A stretch of DNA of 64,000 bases from Streptomyces luteolus (GCF_029968015.1 NZ_JASCIS010000013.1:124001-188000), one strand, 5' to 3'. Shown: positions 44,637 to 53,985, counted from the stretch's first letter. The notes: generated by a model not told the origin, from the letters alone. Translations and numbers: made by a program.

Positions 44637-46253
44637 ATGAGCGAACCCGCCGCCGACACCCTCACGCCGGCGACCGCCGCCGATGCCGAACTGACAGCCC
44701 GTATACGCCGTGGTCCGCCCGGCGCCGCCGAGGCAGCCCTGGACGAGCTCTACCGTCGGCACCACGAAGCCGTGCTCTCGTACGCGCGTGGCTGTACACG
44801 GGACGCGCACACGGCGGAAGACCTGGCCTCCGAGGCGTTCACCCGTACCCTGCACGCGGTGCGGGGCGGCAACGGCCCGACGGATGCCTGGCGGCCCTAC
44901 CTGATGGCCACCGTCCGCCGTGCCGCCACTGCCTGGGCCAGCACCGCTCGACGCACTGAACTCTGCAGCGACTTCGAGTGCTGGCTGGTGCAGTCGGCTG
45001 AGTCGCAGAGCGGCGAAGAGCAGCTGTTGCGGCAGGAGGAGGGCGACCTGGTGCGACGGGCATTCCTCAGCCTGCCCGGGCGCTGGCAGACCGTTCTGTG
45101 GCACTCGGCCGTCGAGCACGCGTCAGCGGACCGGATCGCGCCGCTCCTCGGCATCAGCCCGAGCGGCGTCGCCTCCCTCACCGCCCGCGCCCGCGAAGGG
45201 TTGCGCGAGGCCTACCTGTCCGCGTACGTCACCGACACGGCGACGCCGGAGGACTGCCGCCACTACACCGGCCTGCTGGCCGCCTCGGTGCGCCGTACAG
45301 GGCGCATTCGCCGCACCCACCGCGCGCTGGCCCGGCACCTTGCCGACTGCGCCCGCTGCGGCCGCGCGCAGCACGAACTAGAGCAGCTCAACGACTCGTT
45401 GGCCTCAGTGCTCCCAGTAGGTGTGCTGCTGTGGGCGGGGGCAGCATACGGGTCGAAGGCGGCTGTCCCGACCGGTGCGGCGACAACCCCCATAACAGGC
45501 GCCGCAGGGCTGGCCACCGGAGTCGGCGCGGCGCTGAAGGCCGGCGCCCTCGGAGCCTCGGTCCTTGTCGTATCCGTCGCCGGATACACCCTGGCCCCGG
45601 ACAGCGGCAGGCCTCCGGTGCCCCCGCCGGCCCCCACCGCTGTTGCGACCACAACCACCCCGACACCCACTCGTTCGCGCGACGAGCCCGCGAAAGCGTC
45701 ACCGCCATCCCAGGTGAAACCGCGGAGCAGCTCAACCCCACCGCCGCGGCGCAGCTCCACCCCAGCAGCCCGGAAGCCACCCTGGTCGCCGTCAGCCGAT
45801 GACCGTACCCAGCTGTCGATCCTCGCCACCGGACGGTGCCTGGATATCTCCGCCCAGGAAGGAGCTCAGCCGTTTGAGGCCTCATGCGATGGCGGCAGCA
45901 GCCAGCAGTGGGAGCTGCTGGTCGACCGGGCGGCCCAGGAAGTACGGATCCGCAACCACGCGACGGGCATGTGCCTCACCCACACCGGTACGCCGACGAA
46001 AGGAGCTCCAGTGCGCCAGCGGCCCGACGCCTGCGAATCCGAGGCGGCCACTACGCGGTGGACGTACTACATACCCACCCTCGACACCATCGCCTTCGCC
46101 CAGAACTCAGCCGGCCGCCAACTCCTCGGCCTGAACGACTGGGAAGCAGCCGCCGAAGGAAGGCCGCACTCCTCCGCCGTCGGCACCACGACCAACTACT
46201 ACGACACTCCCTCGCTGCGGTTCCGCTACAAGGGCGATGCGTTCACCGGGTGA
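44637..46253 (+). CDS. ECF sigma factor fused to membrane anchor and ricin-type lectin domain
   Basis: 538 residues. Sigma region 2 is LDELYRRHHEAVLSYARG to HTAEDLASEAFTRTLHAV and region 4 is LPGRWQTVLWHSAVEHASAD followed by LLGISPSGVASLTARAREGL. An H-x3-C-x2-C zinc motif (HLADCARCGRAQ), as in anti-sigma ZAS domains, follows. Next come a transmembrane helix (about 300-320, GALGASVLVVSVAGYTLA), a Pro/Ser/Thr linker and a C-terminal beta-trefoil with SILATGRCLDIS and QQWELL. AGGGGGA precedes the ATG. The single chain could read an extracellular sugar and control transcription. Confidence 0.85.
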   Translation: MSEPAADTLTPATAADAELTARIRRGPPGAAEAALDELYRRHHEAVLSYARGCTRDAHTAEDLASEAFTRTLHAVRGGNGPTDAWRPYLMATVRRAATAWASTARRTELCSDFECWLVQSAESQSGEEQLLRQEEGDLVRRAFLSLPGRWQTVLWHSAVEHASADRIAPLLGISPSGVASLTARAREGLREAYLSAYVTDTATPEDCRHYTGLLAASVRRTGRIRRTHRALARHLADCARCGRAQHELEQLNDSLASVLPVGVLLWAGAAYGSKAAVPTGAATTPITGAAGLATGVGAALKAGALGASVLVVSVAGYTLAPDSGRPPVPPPAPTAVATTTTPTPTRSRDEPAKASPPSQVKPRSSSTPPPRRSSTPAARKPPWSPSADDRTQLSILATGRCLDISAQEGAQPFEASCDGGSSQQWELLVDRAAQEVRIRNHATGMCLTHTGTPTKGAPVRQRPDACESEAATTRWTYYIPTLDTIAFAQNSAGRQLLGLNDWEAAAEGRPHSSAVGTTTNYYDTPSLRFRYKGDAFTG

Positions 46254-46616
46254 AGGGGCCGAGCCCCAAGCTGGACGACTCACGGCCAATCTCGTCGACA
46301 GCGAAGCCAGTCGAGAATGCGAGGCCTTCTCGACGTGGCTCTGTTCACGAGTTCCGGCTCTGGCTCAGCTCCTGGGCTCTGTCGCCGTTTCGGGGCCAGC
46401 GGCTAGTTGATCATGGTCCCAGCAAAGTGCGGCGTCGCAAGAGGTTGGGCCCGTCCTCGCCCCGCCGTAGCGGTAGACCGGGAGCCCATTCGGCTGAGCA
46501 GAGCGGGCTTCATGCCGCCCTCGCCCACACAGTGAAGAGAGAGACGCTCCTGTCGCAGGTGCGGCCGTGCGGGATACACGTTGCGGGGCCGCTGGCCTCG
46601 CAGGGAAGGACGGTCT
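46254..46616. other. Intergenic region without a recognised gene
   Basis: 363 bases of mixed composition between the sigma-factor gene and the dioxygenase. No convincing frame, repeat or terminator was found; the last 20 bases give the AGGGAAGGA ribosome binding site. Confidence 0.4.
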
Positions 46617-47213
46617 GTGGTGACGTCGACGGATCAGTTCCGCACAGGGGCCACGACCCCGCGCCTGCGCGCACTGGTCTCGGCGATCCGCGAGGGCGTG
46701 GCGGAGGCGAACTCACCGGCGCGGCGGGCGCTGCTCGCCGGCAGGCAGCTTCAGAGATACATCTGTGAACCGGGTCTGCTCACACCGCACCAATGCATGG
46801 GCGACCGGACGGGCTACCGGCAGCACGTTCTCCACGTGGAACCGTCAGGCACATTCTCCCTGGTGGCACTGGTGTGGCTGCCTGGACAAGGTACGGCCGT
46901 GCACGACCACGTGTGCTGGTGTGTTGCCGGCGTGCACGCGGGCAGAGAGGTGGAGCAGCGCTACCGGCTGTCCTCCGCACCCCGGGGCGCCCAGCTCCTC
47001 CCGGTCGAGCACCGGGTCAACGCTGTGGGCGGGGTCACCGCGTTCGCCCCGCCGGGAGACATCCATCAGGTACGCAACCCTGGCCCGGGCAAGGCCATTT
47101 CCCTCCATGTGTACGGCACGGACATCGATCAGCAAGGCAGCAGCATCCGGCGGATCTACACCGGATACGAGGACGCTCCCGGCCCGAGCACGCCGCCAGC
47201 GGGGCCGAGCTGA
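46617..47213 (+). CDS. Cysteine dioxygenase-family cupin
   Basis: 198 residues (GTG at 46617, GGAAGGA six bases upstream; another GTG follows). The three-His iron site is visible in AVHDHVCWCVAGVHAGREVEQ and FAPPGDIHQVRNPGPG followed by ISLHVYG. These enzymes oxidise cysteine to cysteine sulfinate with O2. Its TGA overlaps the ATG of the cysteate-synthase-like gene (TGATG), so the two proteins are made together. The exact thiol substrate is not proven. Confidence 0.85.
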   Translation: MVTSTDQFRTGATTPRLRALVSAIREGVAEANSPARRALLAGRQLQRYICEPGLLTPHQCMGDRTGYRQHVLHVEPSGTFSLVALVWLPGQGTAVHDHVCWCVAGVHAGREVEQRYRLSSAPRGAQLLPVEHRVNAVGGVTAFAPPGDIHQVRNPGPGKAISLHVYGTDIDQQGSSIRRIYTGYEDAPGPSTPPAGPS

Positions 47214-48538
47214 TGCCGGGCCGCGTCTCACCCCCGCGCTACCAGCTGGTGTGCAGCGGATGCGCGCGGCGGACGGCGGATGACGGGCTGATGCTGCGGT
47301 GTCCGGTCTGCGGGGACGGGGCGTTGCTGCGGACCGAGTACGAAGAGGGCCGGTTCAGGCCCGCTGCTACGGGAGAGGGGATCTTTCGGTACGGCAGGTG
47401 GCTGCCGGCCGGCCGCGAGGTGCCCGGCTCCAGCCTGCCCTCGGTCTTCCGCAGTCAACGCCTCGGCAGGGCCATGGGGCTGAGTGACCTGTGGGTGGCC
47501 TTCAGCGGCTACTGGCCCGAACGCGGCTGCCGCATGGACACCGGGACCTTCAAGGAGCTTGAGGCCTACAGCGTGTTGGGGCGTCTCCCTCCACGGAGTG
47601 GGACCCTGGTGGCCGCGTCGGCCGGGAACACCGCCGCAGCCTTTCTTGCCGCCTGCCGTCACAGTCGGCTTCCCTGTCTTCTGGTGGTGCCGCAGGCGGC
47701 CCTGCCCGTGTTGTCTGCCGTCGCCGCGGCCGGAAGCAGTGCTCGTGTCATCGCCCTGGAGAAGGCCGGCTACAACGAGGCGATCACCTATGCGCGCCGC
47801 ATCGCCGACGCTGGCTCTGTCTTCAGCGAGGAGGGCGGGGTACGCAACGTCGCCCGGCGCGACGGCCTGGCCGTGGTGGCACTGACGGCGTACGAGTCGA
47901 TGGGTGGCCGCCTGCCCGACTACTACGTGCAGGCCGTCGGGAGCGCGTCCGGTGCGCTCGCCGCCCACGAGGCCGCCGCTCGGATCACGCGGGCTGACAG
48001 CACTGCCGCCCTCCCTCGTCTTCTTCTGTGTCAGAGCGCGGAGTTCGCCCCGCTCCATGACCTTTGGTCAGGCAAGGCCGCTGCCTCCCCGCTGCCTCCT
48101 GCCAGGGTCTACGCCCCGGAGCTGGTGAACACCACACCGCCGTATGCCCTCGCAGGAGGGGTACGCGATGCCCTGCGGCGCAGCCGGGGCGGCATCCTCG
48201 TGTCCGGCCGAAGGGCCTCCGTGCAAGCCGCCGCCCTCTTCGAGGAGATGGAGGACATCGACATCGAGCGCCCCGCTGCTGTGGCGCTCGCCTGCCTGTG
48301 GGAAGCCGCCGCACGCGGTCAGATCCCGCGAGACGCCCGCGTCCTGCTCAATGTGACCGGAGGGGGACGGCGCCGCTTCCTCGCCACGCGGCAGCTCCCG
48401 GCATCCCCCAGCCCGCACCTTTACGTGGTGAACGCCGGGAGTGATCCGTTGACCGTAGCGGCCGAAGTCATGGATGCCGGGGACGGCAGGTCGCCGACAT
48501 ATCCCAGCGGGCGAACGGTCGTGAAACACGCAGGCTAA
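47213..48538 (+). CDS. Cysteate synthase-like PLP enzyme (threonine synthase fold)
   Basis: 441 residues. The N-terminal zinc-ribbon-like part (LVCSGCARR, LRCPVCGDGALLRTEY) is followed by WVAFSGYWPERGCRMDTGTF, then KELEAYSVLG with the PLP lysine in FKELEA, VAASAGNTAAAFLAACRHS, EEGGVRNVARRDGLAVVAL and VLLNVTGGGRRRFLA. These match methanogen cysteate synthase, which makes L-cysteate from O-phosphoserine and sulfite. Coupling to cysteine dioxygenase points to a C3 sulfur-oxyacid pathway. Substrate preference cannot be read from sequence. Confidence 0.78.
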   Translation: MPGRVSPPRYQLVCSGCARRTADDGLMLRCPVCGDGALLRTEYEEGRFRPAATGEGIFRYGRWLPAGREVPGSSLPSVFRSQRLGRAMGLSDLWVAFSGYWPERGCRMDTGTFKELEAYSVLGRLPPRSGTLVAASAGNTAAAFLAACRHSRLPCLLVVPQAALPVLSAVAAAGSSARVIALEKAGYNEAITYARRIADAGSVFSEEGGVRNVARRDGLAVVALTAYESMGGRLPDYYVQAVGSASGALAAHEAAARITRADSTAALPRLLLCQSAEFAPLHDLWSGKAAASPLPPARVYAPELVNTTPPYALAGGVRDALRRSRGGILVSGRRASVQAAALFEEMEDIDIERPAAVALACLWEAAARGQIPRDARVLLNVTGGGRRRFLATRQLPASPSPHLYVVNAGSDPLTVAAEVMDAGDGRSPTYPSGRTVVKHAG

Positions 48539-48642
48539 TGCGTCATCCCACGGGAAACTGCGTAGCTGGCGGGTCTGCGAGGCCGGTATTGTCCGGTCTC
48601 CCAACCCGCCTACCAGCGACCTACGTTCAGAGAGCGACGCAG

Positions 48643-48996
48643 ATGACCAGCCAGCAAGCAACGAGGACTCTGTGGCGCCCCACCGGCCCCAAGGAGCTGG
48701 ATCTGGTTCGAGAGCTGAACTGGCGCGCTTGGCCGCCACGGCTGCCTGAGCAGCCGATCTTCTACCCGGTGCTCAACGAAGAGTACGCGGTCATGATCGC
48801 GCGGGACTGGAACGTGAAGCAGGATGGCGCCGGCTTCGTCACCCGTTTTGAGGTCGAGTCGGAGTTCGTGAGTCGCTATCCCATCCGGCAGGCCGGCGGG
48901 AAGGCGATCCTCGAACTCTGGGTTCCGGCCGAGGAGCTGGACGACTTCAACGCCCACATTGTCGGCGAGATCCAGGTGGTCCACGCGTTTCGCTGA
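48643..48996 (+). CDS. Small conserved protein often annotated ADP-ribosylation/crystallin J1
   Basis: 117 residues starting at MTSQQATRTLWRPTGPKEL. Family-type segments are WRAWPPRLPEQPIFYPVLNE, ARDWNVKQDGAGFVTRFEV and LWVPAEELDDFNAHIVGEIQ. Many Streptomyces encode near-identical small proteins; the crystallin J1 label has no biochemical support. The ATG at 48643 has a modest site. It stands alone 100 bases after the cysteate synthase gene. Confidence 0.75.
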   Translation: MTSQQATRTLWRPTGPKELDLVRELNWRAWPPRLPEQPIFYPVLNEEYAVMIARDWNVKQDGAGFVTRFEVESEFVSRYPIRQAGGKAILELWVPAEELDDFNAHIVGEIQVVHAFR

Positions 48997-49065
48997 GGCG
49001 AACGCACCGTGTCGTGGCTGATCGGCTACCGCCGCCCCAACCACCGCTACGAAGGCAACGCCCTC

Positions 49066-49731
49066 TCACATGGTCAGGAAGCGGTGCGCCGCTGCCACAC
49101 CGGCTGCGGTGTCCCAGCGTGCGGGGTCGTCGGACTGCGGTCCGATGACGGCGGTGATGTGAGCTGGCGTCACCTCGGCGTCGGCCGCGATGAGAGCGCC
49201 CGCTGCCGCATCCCACTGCGCAGCCTCGGGCAGCCCGGGAAACCCCTCAACCTGAGCGTAAATCCAGTTGAGCGTTTCCTCGTCGCCGAGTGCCGGAAAC
49301 CGGATGGAGCCGAAGCCGTCCTCGGCCGTGTAATCGGCTCGCTGCCATGCCGCACCATCGAAGCCGTAGACGAAGCCGACCCAGGCGCCGCCGTCGAGCG
49401 TGCGGCGGACGGGAGGCCCCCACCATGCGGGCGCGCCAGCGAGCAGGTCGGTTTCCGGCTGGTCGAAGACCGAGGCAGCTTCGCCGTAGTACGTCTCGGA
49501 CGCCTCATGGTCGTGCCCGAGGAGCACCGCGCGGCCCTCGCTGACCTGGTGCAGCTCTATCCAGTTGCCGCCGCCGTCGTCGTAGCGCCACACCCCCGGT
49601 ACGTCGGCATGGCACGCATGGCCGTCGCTGCGCGCCGCGGATATCGCGGCCAACGCGGCCCAGCGCGGACGAAGTTGGGGTGGAGTGGGCAAGTCGATCG
49701 GTACGAGTGGCACGTCATCTCCTTCGGTCAT
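49066..49731 (-). CDS. Conserved hypothetical protein
   Basis: 221 residues from an ATG at 49731. Rich in Asp, Trp and Ala: VWRYDDGGGNWIELHQ, VLLGHDHEASETYYGEA, AWVGFVYGFDGAAWQRADYT and HITAVIGPQSDDPARW. It resembles soluble proteins found near contact-dependent toxin or SUKH-like immunity loci, but no family is assigned. The start is uncertain because the ribosome binding site is weak. Confidence 0.6.
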   Translation of the reverse strand: MTEGDDVPLVPIDLPTPPQLRPRWAALAAISAARSDGHACHADVPGVWRYDDGGGNWIELHQVSEGRAVLLGHDHEASETYYGEAASVFDQPETDLLAGAPAWWGPPVRRTLDGGAWVGFVYGFDGAAWQRADYTAEDGFGSIRFPALGDEETLNWIYAQVEGFPGLPEAAQWDAAAGALIAADAEVTPAHITAVIGPQSDDPARWDTAAGVAAAHRFLTM

Positions 49732-49851
49732 CGCATCGGTGGTCCCCAGCGATGTGCGGTGCGCTCGCCGCACAGCAAAGATCAGGGAGTTCCACCTACA
49801 GCAGTTCAGCAGGCCAGCAGTGGGCGCGGCCCCCACACCGGGGCTGGCTGG

Positions 49852-50412
49852 CTACGGCAGTTTGTTCACCTGGGCGGCCAGGAGCGACGTCGGCGGGATC
49901 ATCCGCTTGTGGCCGCCGTGATCGACATGATGAAAGACGGCGATCACGGACGCTTTACGCACGACACCGAACACATGCGGCGTCTTCCCGTCTTCACCCC
50001 GCCCGGTGTCGCCGTCCGCCCCGTGGTCGACCTGGTAGGACAACGACTCGTCGCCTCCGGCTCGCGGAGCTGTGAGTTCCTTGACCGTGGCATACGGGGC
50101 GGGGCCATCACCGTTATCGACGCTCAGGCCACTAGCGCAGGCACCAGCGGCCTCACGCAGGTCAGACATGAACCGCCCGGCGCCGTCACCTTCGAAGGCG
50201 AACAGCATCTTCGACACCGACACGTAGCTGCAGGCTGCCTTGTCGTCGTCGACCTCGGCGGGCACCACTGTGCGGTACGCCGCTGAGGCGGAGGCAGGGT
50301 GAGGCGGCGGCTGAAGTGACTCCTCCAGCAGCGCAGCGATCGGCTGGCACGCCGCGCGGTCGGCTTTGCCCCTGGGGATGGGGCAGGCGGTGGACGCCCT
50401 CACGGTGCGCAC
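49852..50412 (-). pseudogene. Truncated DUF3558-like secreted protein (5' end missing)
   Basis: 186 codons in frame from a GTG at 50412 without ribosome binding site, 11 bases behind the glyoxalase stop. The content (CPIPRGKADRAACQPIAALL, YVSVSKMLFAFEGDGAG, YATVKELTAPRAGGDESLSY) matches lipoproteins of the sensor/DUF3558 type, which normally have a signal peptide and lipobox of 40-60 residues first. That part is absent here, so the gene appears cut by the rearrangement that placed the glyoxalase gene. Confidence 0.6.
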
Positions 50413-50423
50413 CTTCGGGCACG

Positions 50424-50816
50424 CTAGGCGTTGTCCCGTGCTTCAAGGAACTCAAGCCGGTTGCCGAGCCTGTCGAGCGTGTAGAAGCGATTGTGCCCAG
50501 GGAAGTTGTCATCCCAGGTCACCCTCACCCCGTGCTCTTCCAATCGCGTGGCGAGCGCTTGGAGCGAGGTTACAAGGATGCCCGGGTGTGCCTTCCTGTT
50601 CGGACGGAAATCCTCTTCTACCCCCAAGTGGACCTCCAGGCCACCGCCGCGGAACCAGCACCCGCCACGGGCCGCCAGTAGCGGCGGCTTCTTGAGCTCT
50701 GTCATCCCGAGGACGCCTCCCCAGAAGTCGCGGCATAGCTCTTCGGCTCCGGGAGGGATGGCGAGCTGCACGTGATGCAGGCCGCCCAAGGTGTATCCGA
50801 GCGCCTCCTGGGCCAT
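50424..50816 (-). CDS. VOC-family glyoxalase/dioxygenase-like protein
   Basis: 130 residues. One beta-alpha-beta-beta-beta module starts LGGLHHVQLAIPPG with a metal His, another carries WFRGGGLEVHLGVEEDF with His, and the C-terminus has FYTLDRLGNRLEFLE with the terminal Glu ligand. A complete metal site of two His and one Glu is therefore possible. The ATG at 50816 follows GGGGAGA. The natural substrate is unknown. Confidence 0.85.
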   Translation of the reverse strand: MAQEALGYTLGGLHHVQLAIPPGAEELCRDFWGGVLGMTELKKPPLLAARGGCWFRGGGLEVHLGVEEDFRPNRKAHPGILVTSLQALATRLEEHGVRVTWDDNFPGHNRFYTLDRLGNRLEFLEARDNA

Positions 50817-50935
50817 CTCTTCTCCCCACCGTTCAGTCAGGAATCTTGACGTCAAGATAATGAGGATTGCGAGGGCCAGGCAAGGGGGATGTCTGATCGG
50901 ATTGCCTCACGCGGGCTCCGTTCACCGCGTTTCCC

Positions 50936-50981
50936 GGGGAGTCTCTGGGGAGTCTCTGGGGAGTCTCTGGGGAGTCCGGGG
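50936..50981 (+). repeat. Four tandem copies of an 11-base unit
   Basis: GGGGAGTCTCT occurs three times exactly, then once with a changed end (GGGGAGTCCGG). The interval 50817-51110 holds no gene. Confidence 0.85.
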
Positions 50982-51110
50982 AGCGCCGGGGGGGGCGAAC
51001 CGGGAAAACACCACCACACGCGCAACGCCCTGAATCGGTGTTTCCGCAGCTCAGTGGGCACGTCCCCGGCATCGCCCCTCTCAAAGTCAGGGAGAGCCGC
51101 TCAGAGCCGA

Positions 51111-51656
51111 TCACTGTGCGCTCTCCTCCTGCCAGTTCCGTGGCCAGTTTCCGGGAGGCGGCGGTGGCCCGGAGATTCCGAGGTCTCGGCGGGCACAGGC
51201 GTAGAACACGTCCCGGGCTTCGCTCATCTGCTGCAGTGCGCGTGTCCACCCGGCGGGATCACTCTTGATGCCGCGCGCGTACAACTCCATGTTCCAGACG
51301 GCCTCGTGCCAACCACGGGCCGAGCTGATGGCATCCGCATCACCTACGAGCAGCATCGATTCCCACTCGGCTGCGCGCTTCGATTCGGCCTCCGCGAGTT
51401 GTTCCAGCCCGTGCTCCGGTTCTAGCGGGTCGACCACGTTCTCGAAGCCCCGTGAAGCCGCTATGCGCTGGGCTGTTCGGATCTGCCCCTTCAGGGTGTT
51501 CGCGTAGGCCGCATACGTATGGAACCGCTGCTCGTCCCAGCGCTCGGCCCGGGCCCGGCGCCAACGGCTCCGCTCGGTGAGGGCAGAAGCCGCGTACGAG
51601 CCCACGGCCCCGACGGCAACGCCGATCAAGGCCGGCAACTGATCCCACAACGCCAC
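51111..51656 (-). CDS. Single-helix membrane protein, hypothetical
   Basis: 181 residues from a GTG with GAGGGGG upstream. One N-terminal membrane helix (ALIGVAVGAVGSYAASAL) is followed by a long cytoplasmic helical part (WRRARAERWDEQRFHTYAAY, RTAQRIAASRGFENVVD). No domain is recognised. Similar small tail proteins are widespread in Streptomyces. Confidence 0.65.
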   Translation of the reverse strand: MALWDQLPALIGVAVGAVGSYAASALTERSRWRRARAERWDEQRFHTYAAYANTLKGQIRTAQRIAASRGFENVVDPLEPEHGLEQLAEAESKRAAEWESMLLVGDADAISSARGWHEAVWNMELYARGIKSDPAGWTRALQQMSEARDVFYACARRDLGISGPPPPPGNWPRNWQEESAQ

Positions 51657-51908
51657 TGGGCCCCCTCGTATCCACACCAGTCCTGACAGCACCCTCCCGC
51701 ACCCTCAACCCCGGCGGAAGATCGCCACCCTGCGGTGCCGCGATTTCCACTGCCGTCCCTGTTTACTGGCCGGTTCGCAATCTTGGTGCCAGGTGCCTGT
51801 TACGGGACTTATGGGTGGGTTTGACATTGCCTGCGTAGCTTCATTCGTGTCGCCAGGAATGAGGCGGCAGCAGCACAGCGAACCCCCGACCCGGAAAGGC
51901 CTGCCACC

Positions 51909-52490
51909 ATGTCGATGAACCCCCGCCGCCTGCACCTCTTCATCGTCGCCGCCGCCGCGACCGCCACCGTGTCCCTGGGTGCCGTCTCCGCCGTGGCCGC
52001 CGGCCCCGAGTACCCGCCCAGGAGCGCGACTGCCAAGGTGCCACACAGTGCTCCGGTCGCCGCCTCGTACAGCGCCGCGAAGGGCTCCGCCGCCGTGAAG
52101 ACGGTCGGGCTCGCCGCGAAGGGGCACACGGCGAAGGTGTACAAGGTCGGCAAGAACAGCTACCGGGCGGACGTCCTGTTCCAGGGCAAGAAGGTCGGCT
52201 CGCTGTCGTCCGCGAAGGGCAGGACCGCCACGGCGAACCTGAACGGCCTGCACATCAAGCTCACGCCGACCGGGGCGGTCAGCTCCTGGGCCGACCGTGC
52301 GAAACCGCATCAGCCGACGGCGTCGGCTCCGGACGGCAACGCCGAGCCGGGCCCGGACGACCGGAGCACACCGGTCCCGGACGCGGATAGCAACCCGGCC
52401 ACGCAGCCGGGGGGCCACACCGCCGACACCGCCGACACCGGCGACCAGGCCGTCTCCGGCTCCGAGGAACTCCTCGCCGCCGCCGTCTGA
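51909..52490 (+). CDS. Secreted hypothetical protein
   Basis: 193 residues. The signal peptide (LHLFIVAAAATATVSLGAV) ends at AVAA-GP. The mature part has a small beta-rich segment (KVYKVGKNSYRADVLFQGKK, TATANLNGLHIKLTPTG) and a disordered Asp/Pro/Thr-rich tail with HTADTADTGD. It is monocistronic. No family is recognised. Confidence 0.68.
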   Translation: MSMNPRRLHLFIVAAAATATVSLGAVSAVAAGPEYPPRSATAKVPHSAPVAASYSAAKGSAAVKTVGLAAKGHTAKVYKVGKNSYRADVLFQGKKVGSLSSAKGRTATANLNGLHIKLTPTGAVSSWADRAKPHQPTASAPDGNAEPGPDDRSTPVPDADSNPATQPGGHTADTADTGDQAVSGSEELLAAAV

Positions 52491-52575
52491 CCGCCGACCC
52501 GCCGAGATGCCCTCCACCACCGGGTGGAGGTGAGCGCCACGCACTTGGCCTCACGGCAGTCGACGGTACGCGGAC

Positions 52576-53218
52576 TCAGATCAACGGTGGACGGCCCAGA
52601 AGCGTCATCCGCCACACGGTGCGCCACCGCATGGGCCGCCGCTCACCGCACGGAGTCCGCGCGCCCTCCAGGAACCCGCCCGCCCACGCACGCAGCCCGC
52701 CGGACGACCGCGTGCGGGCGAGGGTGAGCAGGGTCCACGTACCGAGGTACGCCGGGATCAGCGGTAGGGGAAGGCGGCGGCGGGCCAGCCAGACGCGGTT
52801 GCGGGCGGTCATACGGAAGTAGACGGCGTGCCGGGCGGGGGACGTCTTCGGGTGCTGGAGCAGCAGGGCCGGTTCGTAGAGGATCTTCCATTCCGAGTAC
52901 GGCACGGAAGGCGCCGTCGTCCACGAGCAGTCCGTCGTCGTCCAGCTCGATGACCACGTCGACGTCGCCGAACTCGCGCAGCTTGCGCAGGGCGACGTTG
53001 CGTCCGCCGGGGCAGCCGAGGTTGTCGTCGAGTTCGATGACCGTCGACCTGCCCGGCAGGCCCGGGAATTCGGGCAGCGGAGAGCCGTTGCCGACGATCA
53101 CGATCCGCTCGGGCGGCACATCCTGCGCGGCGACCGAGGCGAGCAGCGCGGCGACCTCGCGGGGGCGGTTGCCCATCGTTACGACGGCGACGCCGAGGCG
53201 GGGCGAGGGCGTTGGCAT
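52576..53218 (-). pseudogene. Glycosyltransferase family 2 remnant with internal deletion and frameshift
   Basis: The N-terminal half from ATG 53218 is a good GT2 start (LGVAVVTMGNRPREVAALL, IVIVGNGSPLPEFPG, IELDDNLGCPGGRNVALRKL). After DDGAFRAV the frame is lost near 52905. In another frame the C-terminal half resumes with SEWKILYEPALLLQHPKTSP and runs to 52576. About 90 residues that should hold the acceptor-site ED motif are missing between them. The gene cannot make a working enzyme unless the sequence is wrong. Confidence 0.8.
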
Positions 53219-53607
53219 GGCGGCTCCGTAGTACGGGTGGGCGGCAGGCGGCAGGCGGCAGGCGGCGGGCGGCGGTTCGGTTGCGCGATGCTAGCCGTTC
53301 GCCCCTACGCAGCCCTGCGTCCACCTCCGCAACGGCTCAGTTCGCAAGGAGCGGAGGCGGGCGCGGGGCCGTTCCTCGTTCTCGCCGCACCGGACAGCGG
53401 CAACGACCGGCGAGACGCCCCTACCGCGTGCCGCCCCCCATCCCCCCGCCCGGGTGACGCGCCGCGACCGGACCAAGGTCCGCTGCCCGCGCGGCCGATT
53501 GGTGTACGTCTCGGGCTGCCCCCAAAACCAGCCGGTTGCCCCGAAACCAGCCGAAGAACCGGCCCGACACCAGCCGAACACCAGCGGAAACCAGCGAAGG
53601 AGACTTC
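53219..53607. other. Intergenic region with simple repeats
   Basis: Contains a GCGGCAG-type seven-base repeat (about 53241-53272) and several ACCAGCCG motifs (53527-53590). No gene is recognised; the AAGGAG at 53597 belongs to the next gene. Confidence 0.4.
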
Positions 53608-53937
53608 ATGAACGACGATCTGCCGGTCGAATTGCTCGCGGACCCCGCCGTACGCGCCTTCGTCGCGGCGGTCAACACTCAGGACAGGGATGCCTTCCGG
53701 AACGCGCTCACGCCCGACGCGACGATGTCGGACGACGGTACGGAGCGGAATCTCGCCGACTGGACCGAGCGGGAGATCTTCTCCTCCAACGGCAGCATGG
53801 CCGTCGAGTCCCAGTCGGACGACGGGCGCACCCTCGTCGTCCGCTACCGCAACGACACCTGGGGTGAGATGCGGACCCGCTGGCAGTTCACCGTCGAGGG
53901 CGGGAAGGTCGCGCGGTTCGAGACGGGGCAGGCGTGA
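53608..53937 (+). CDS. SnoaL/NTF2-like small protein
   Basis: 109 residues from an ATG with GAAGGAG six bases upstream. Pattern: an N-terminal helix pair (VRAFVAAVNTQDRDAFRNAL), then TPDATMSDDGTERN and a beta-sheet ending WQFTVEGGKVARFETGQA, the cone-shaped NTF2 fold. These bind small ligands or catalyse isomerisations; the role is unknown. Confidence 0.82.
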   Translation: MNDDLPVELLADPAVRAFVAAVNTQDRDAFRNALTPDATMSDDGTERNLADWTEREIFSSNGSMAVESQSDDGRTLVVRYRNDTWGEMRTRWQFTVEGGKVARFETGQA

Positions 53938-53972
53938 GACCGGTCCTCAATAGCCCTTTTCTTCTTGTTAGT

Positions 53973-53985
53973 TGACGAGTCGTCA
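53973..53985. promoter_or_regulatory. Palindrome TGACGA-G-TCGTCA upstream of the TetR remnant
   Basis: A perfect six-base inverted repeat with one-base centre, 83 bases before the TetR-like start and 36 bases after the SnoaL-like gene. Probably the operator of the former regulator. Confidence 0.5.

Noticed and set aside
49009..50286. 425-codon plus-strand frame
   Set aside because: Antisense to two more plausible minus-strand genes; no domain or ribosome binding site.
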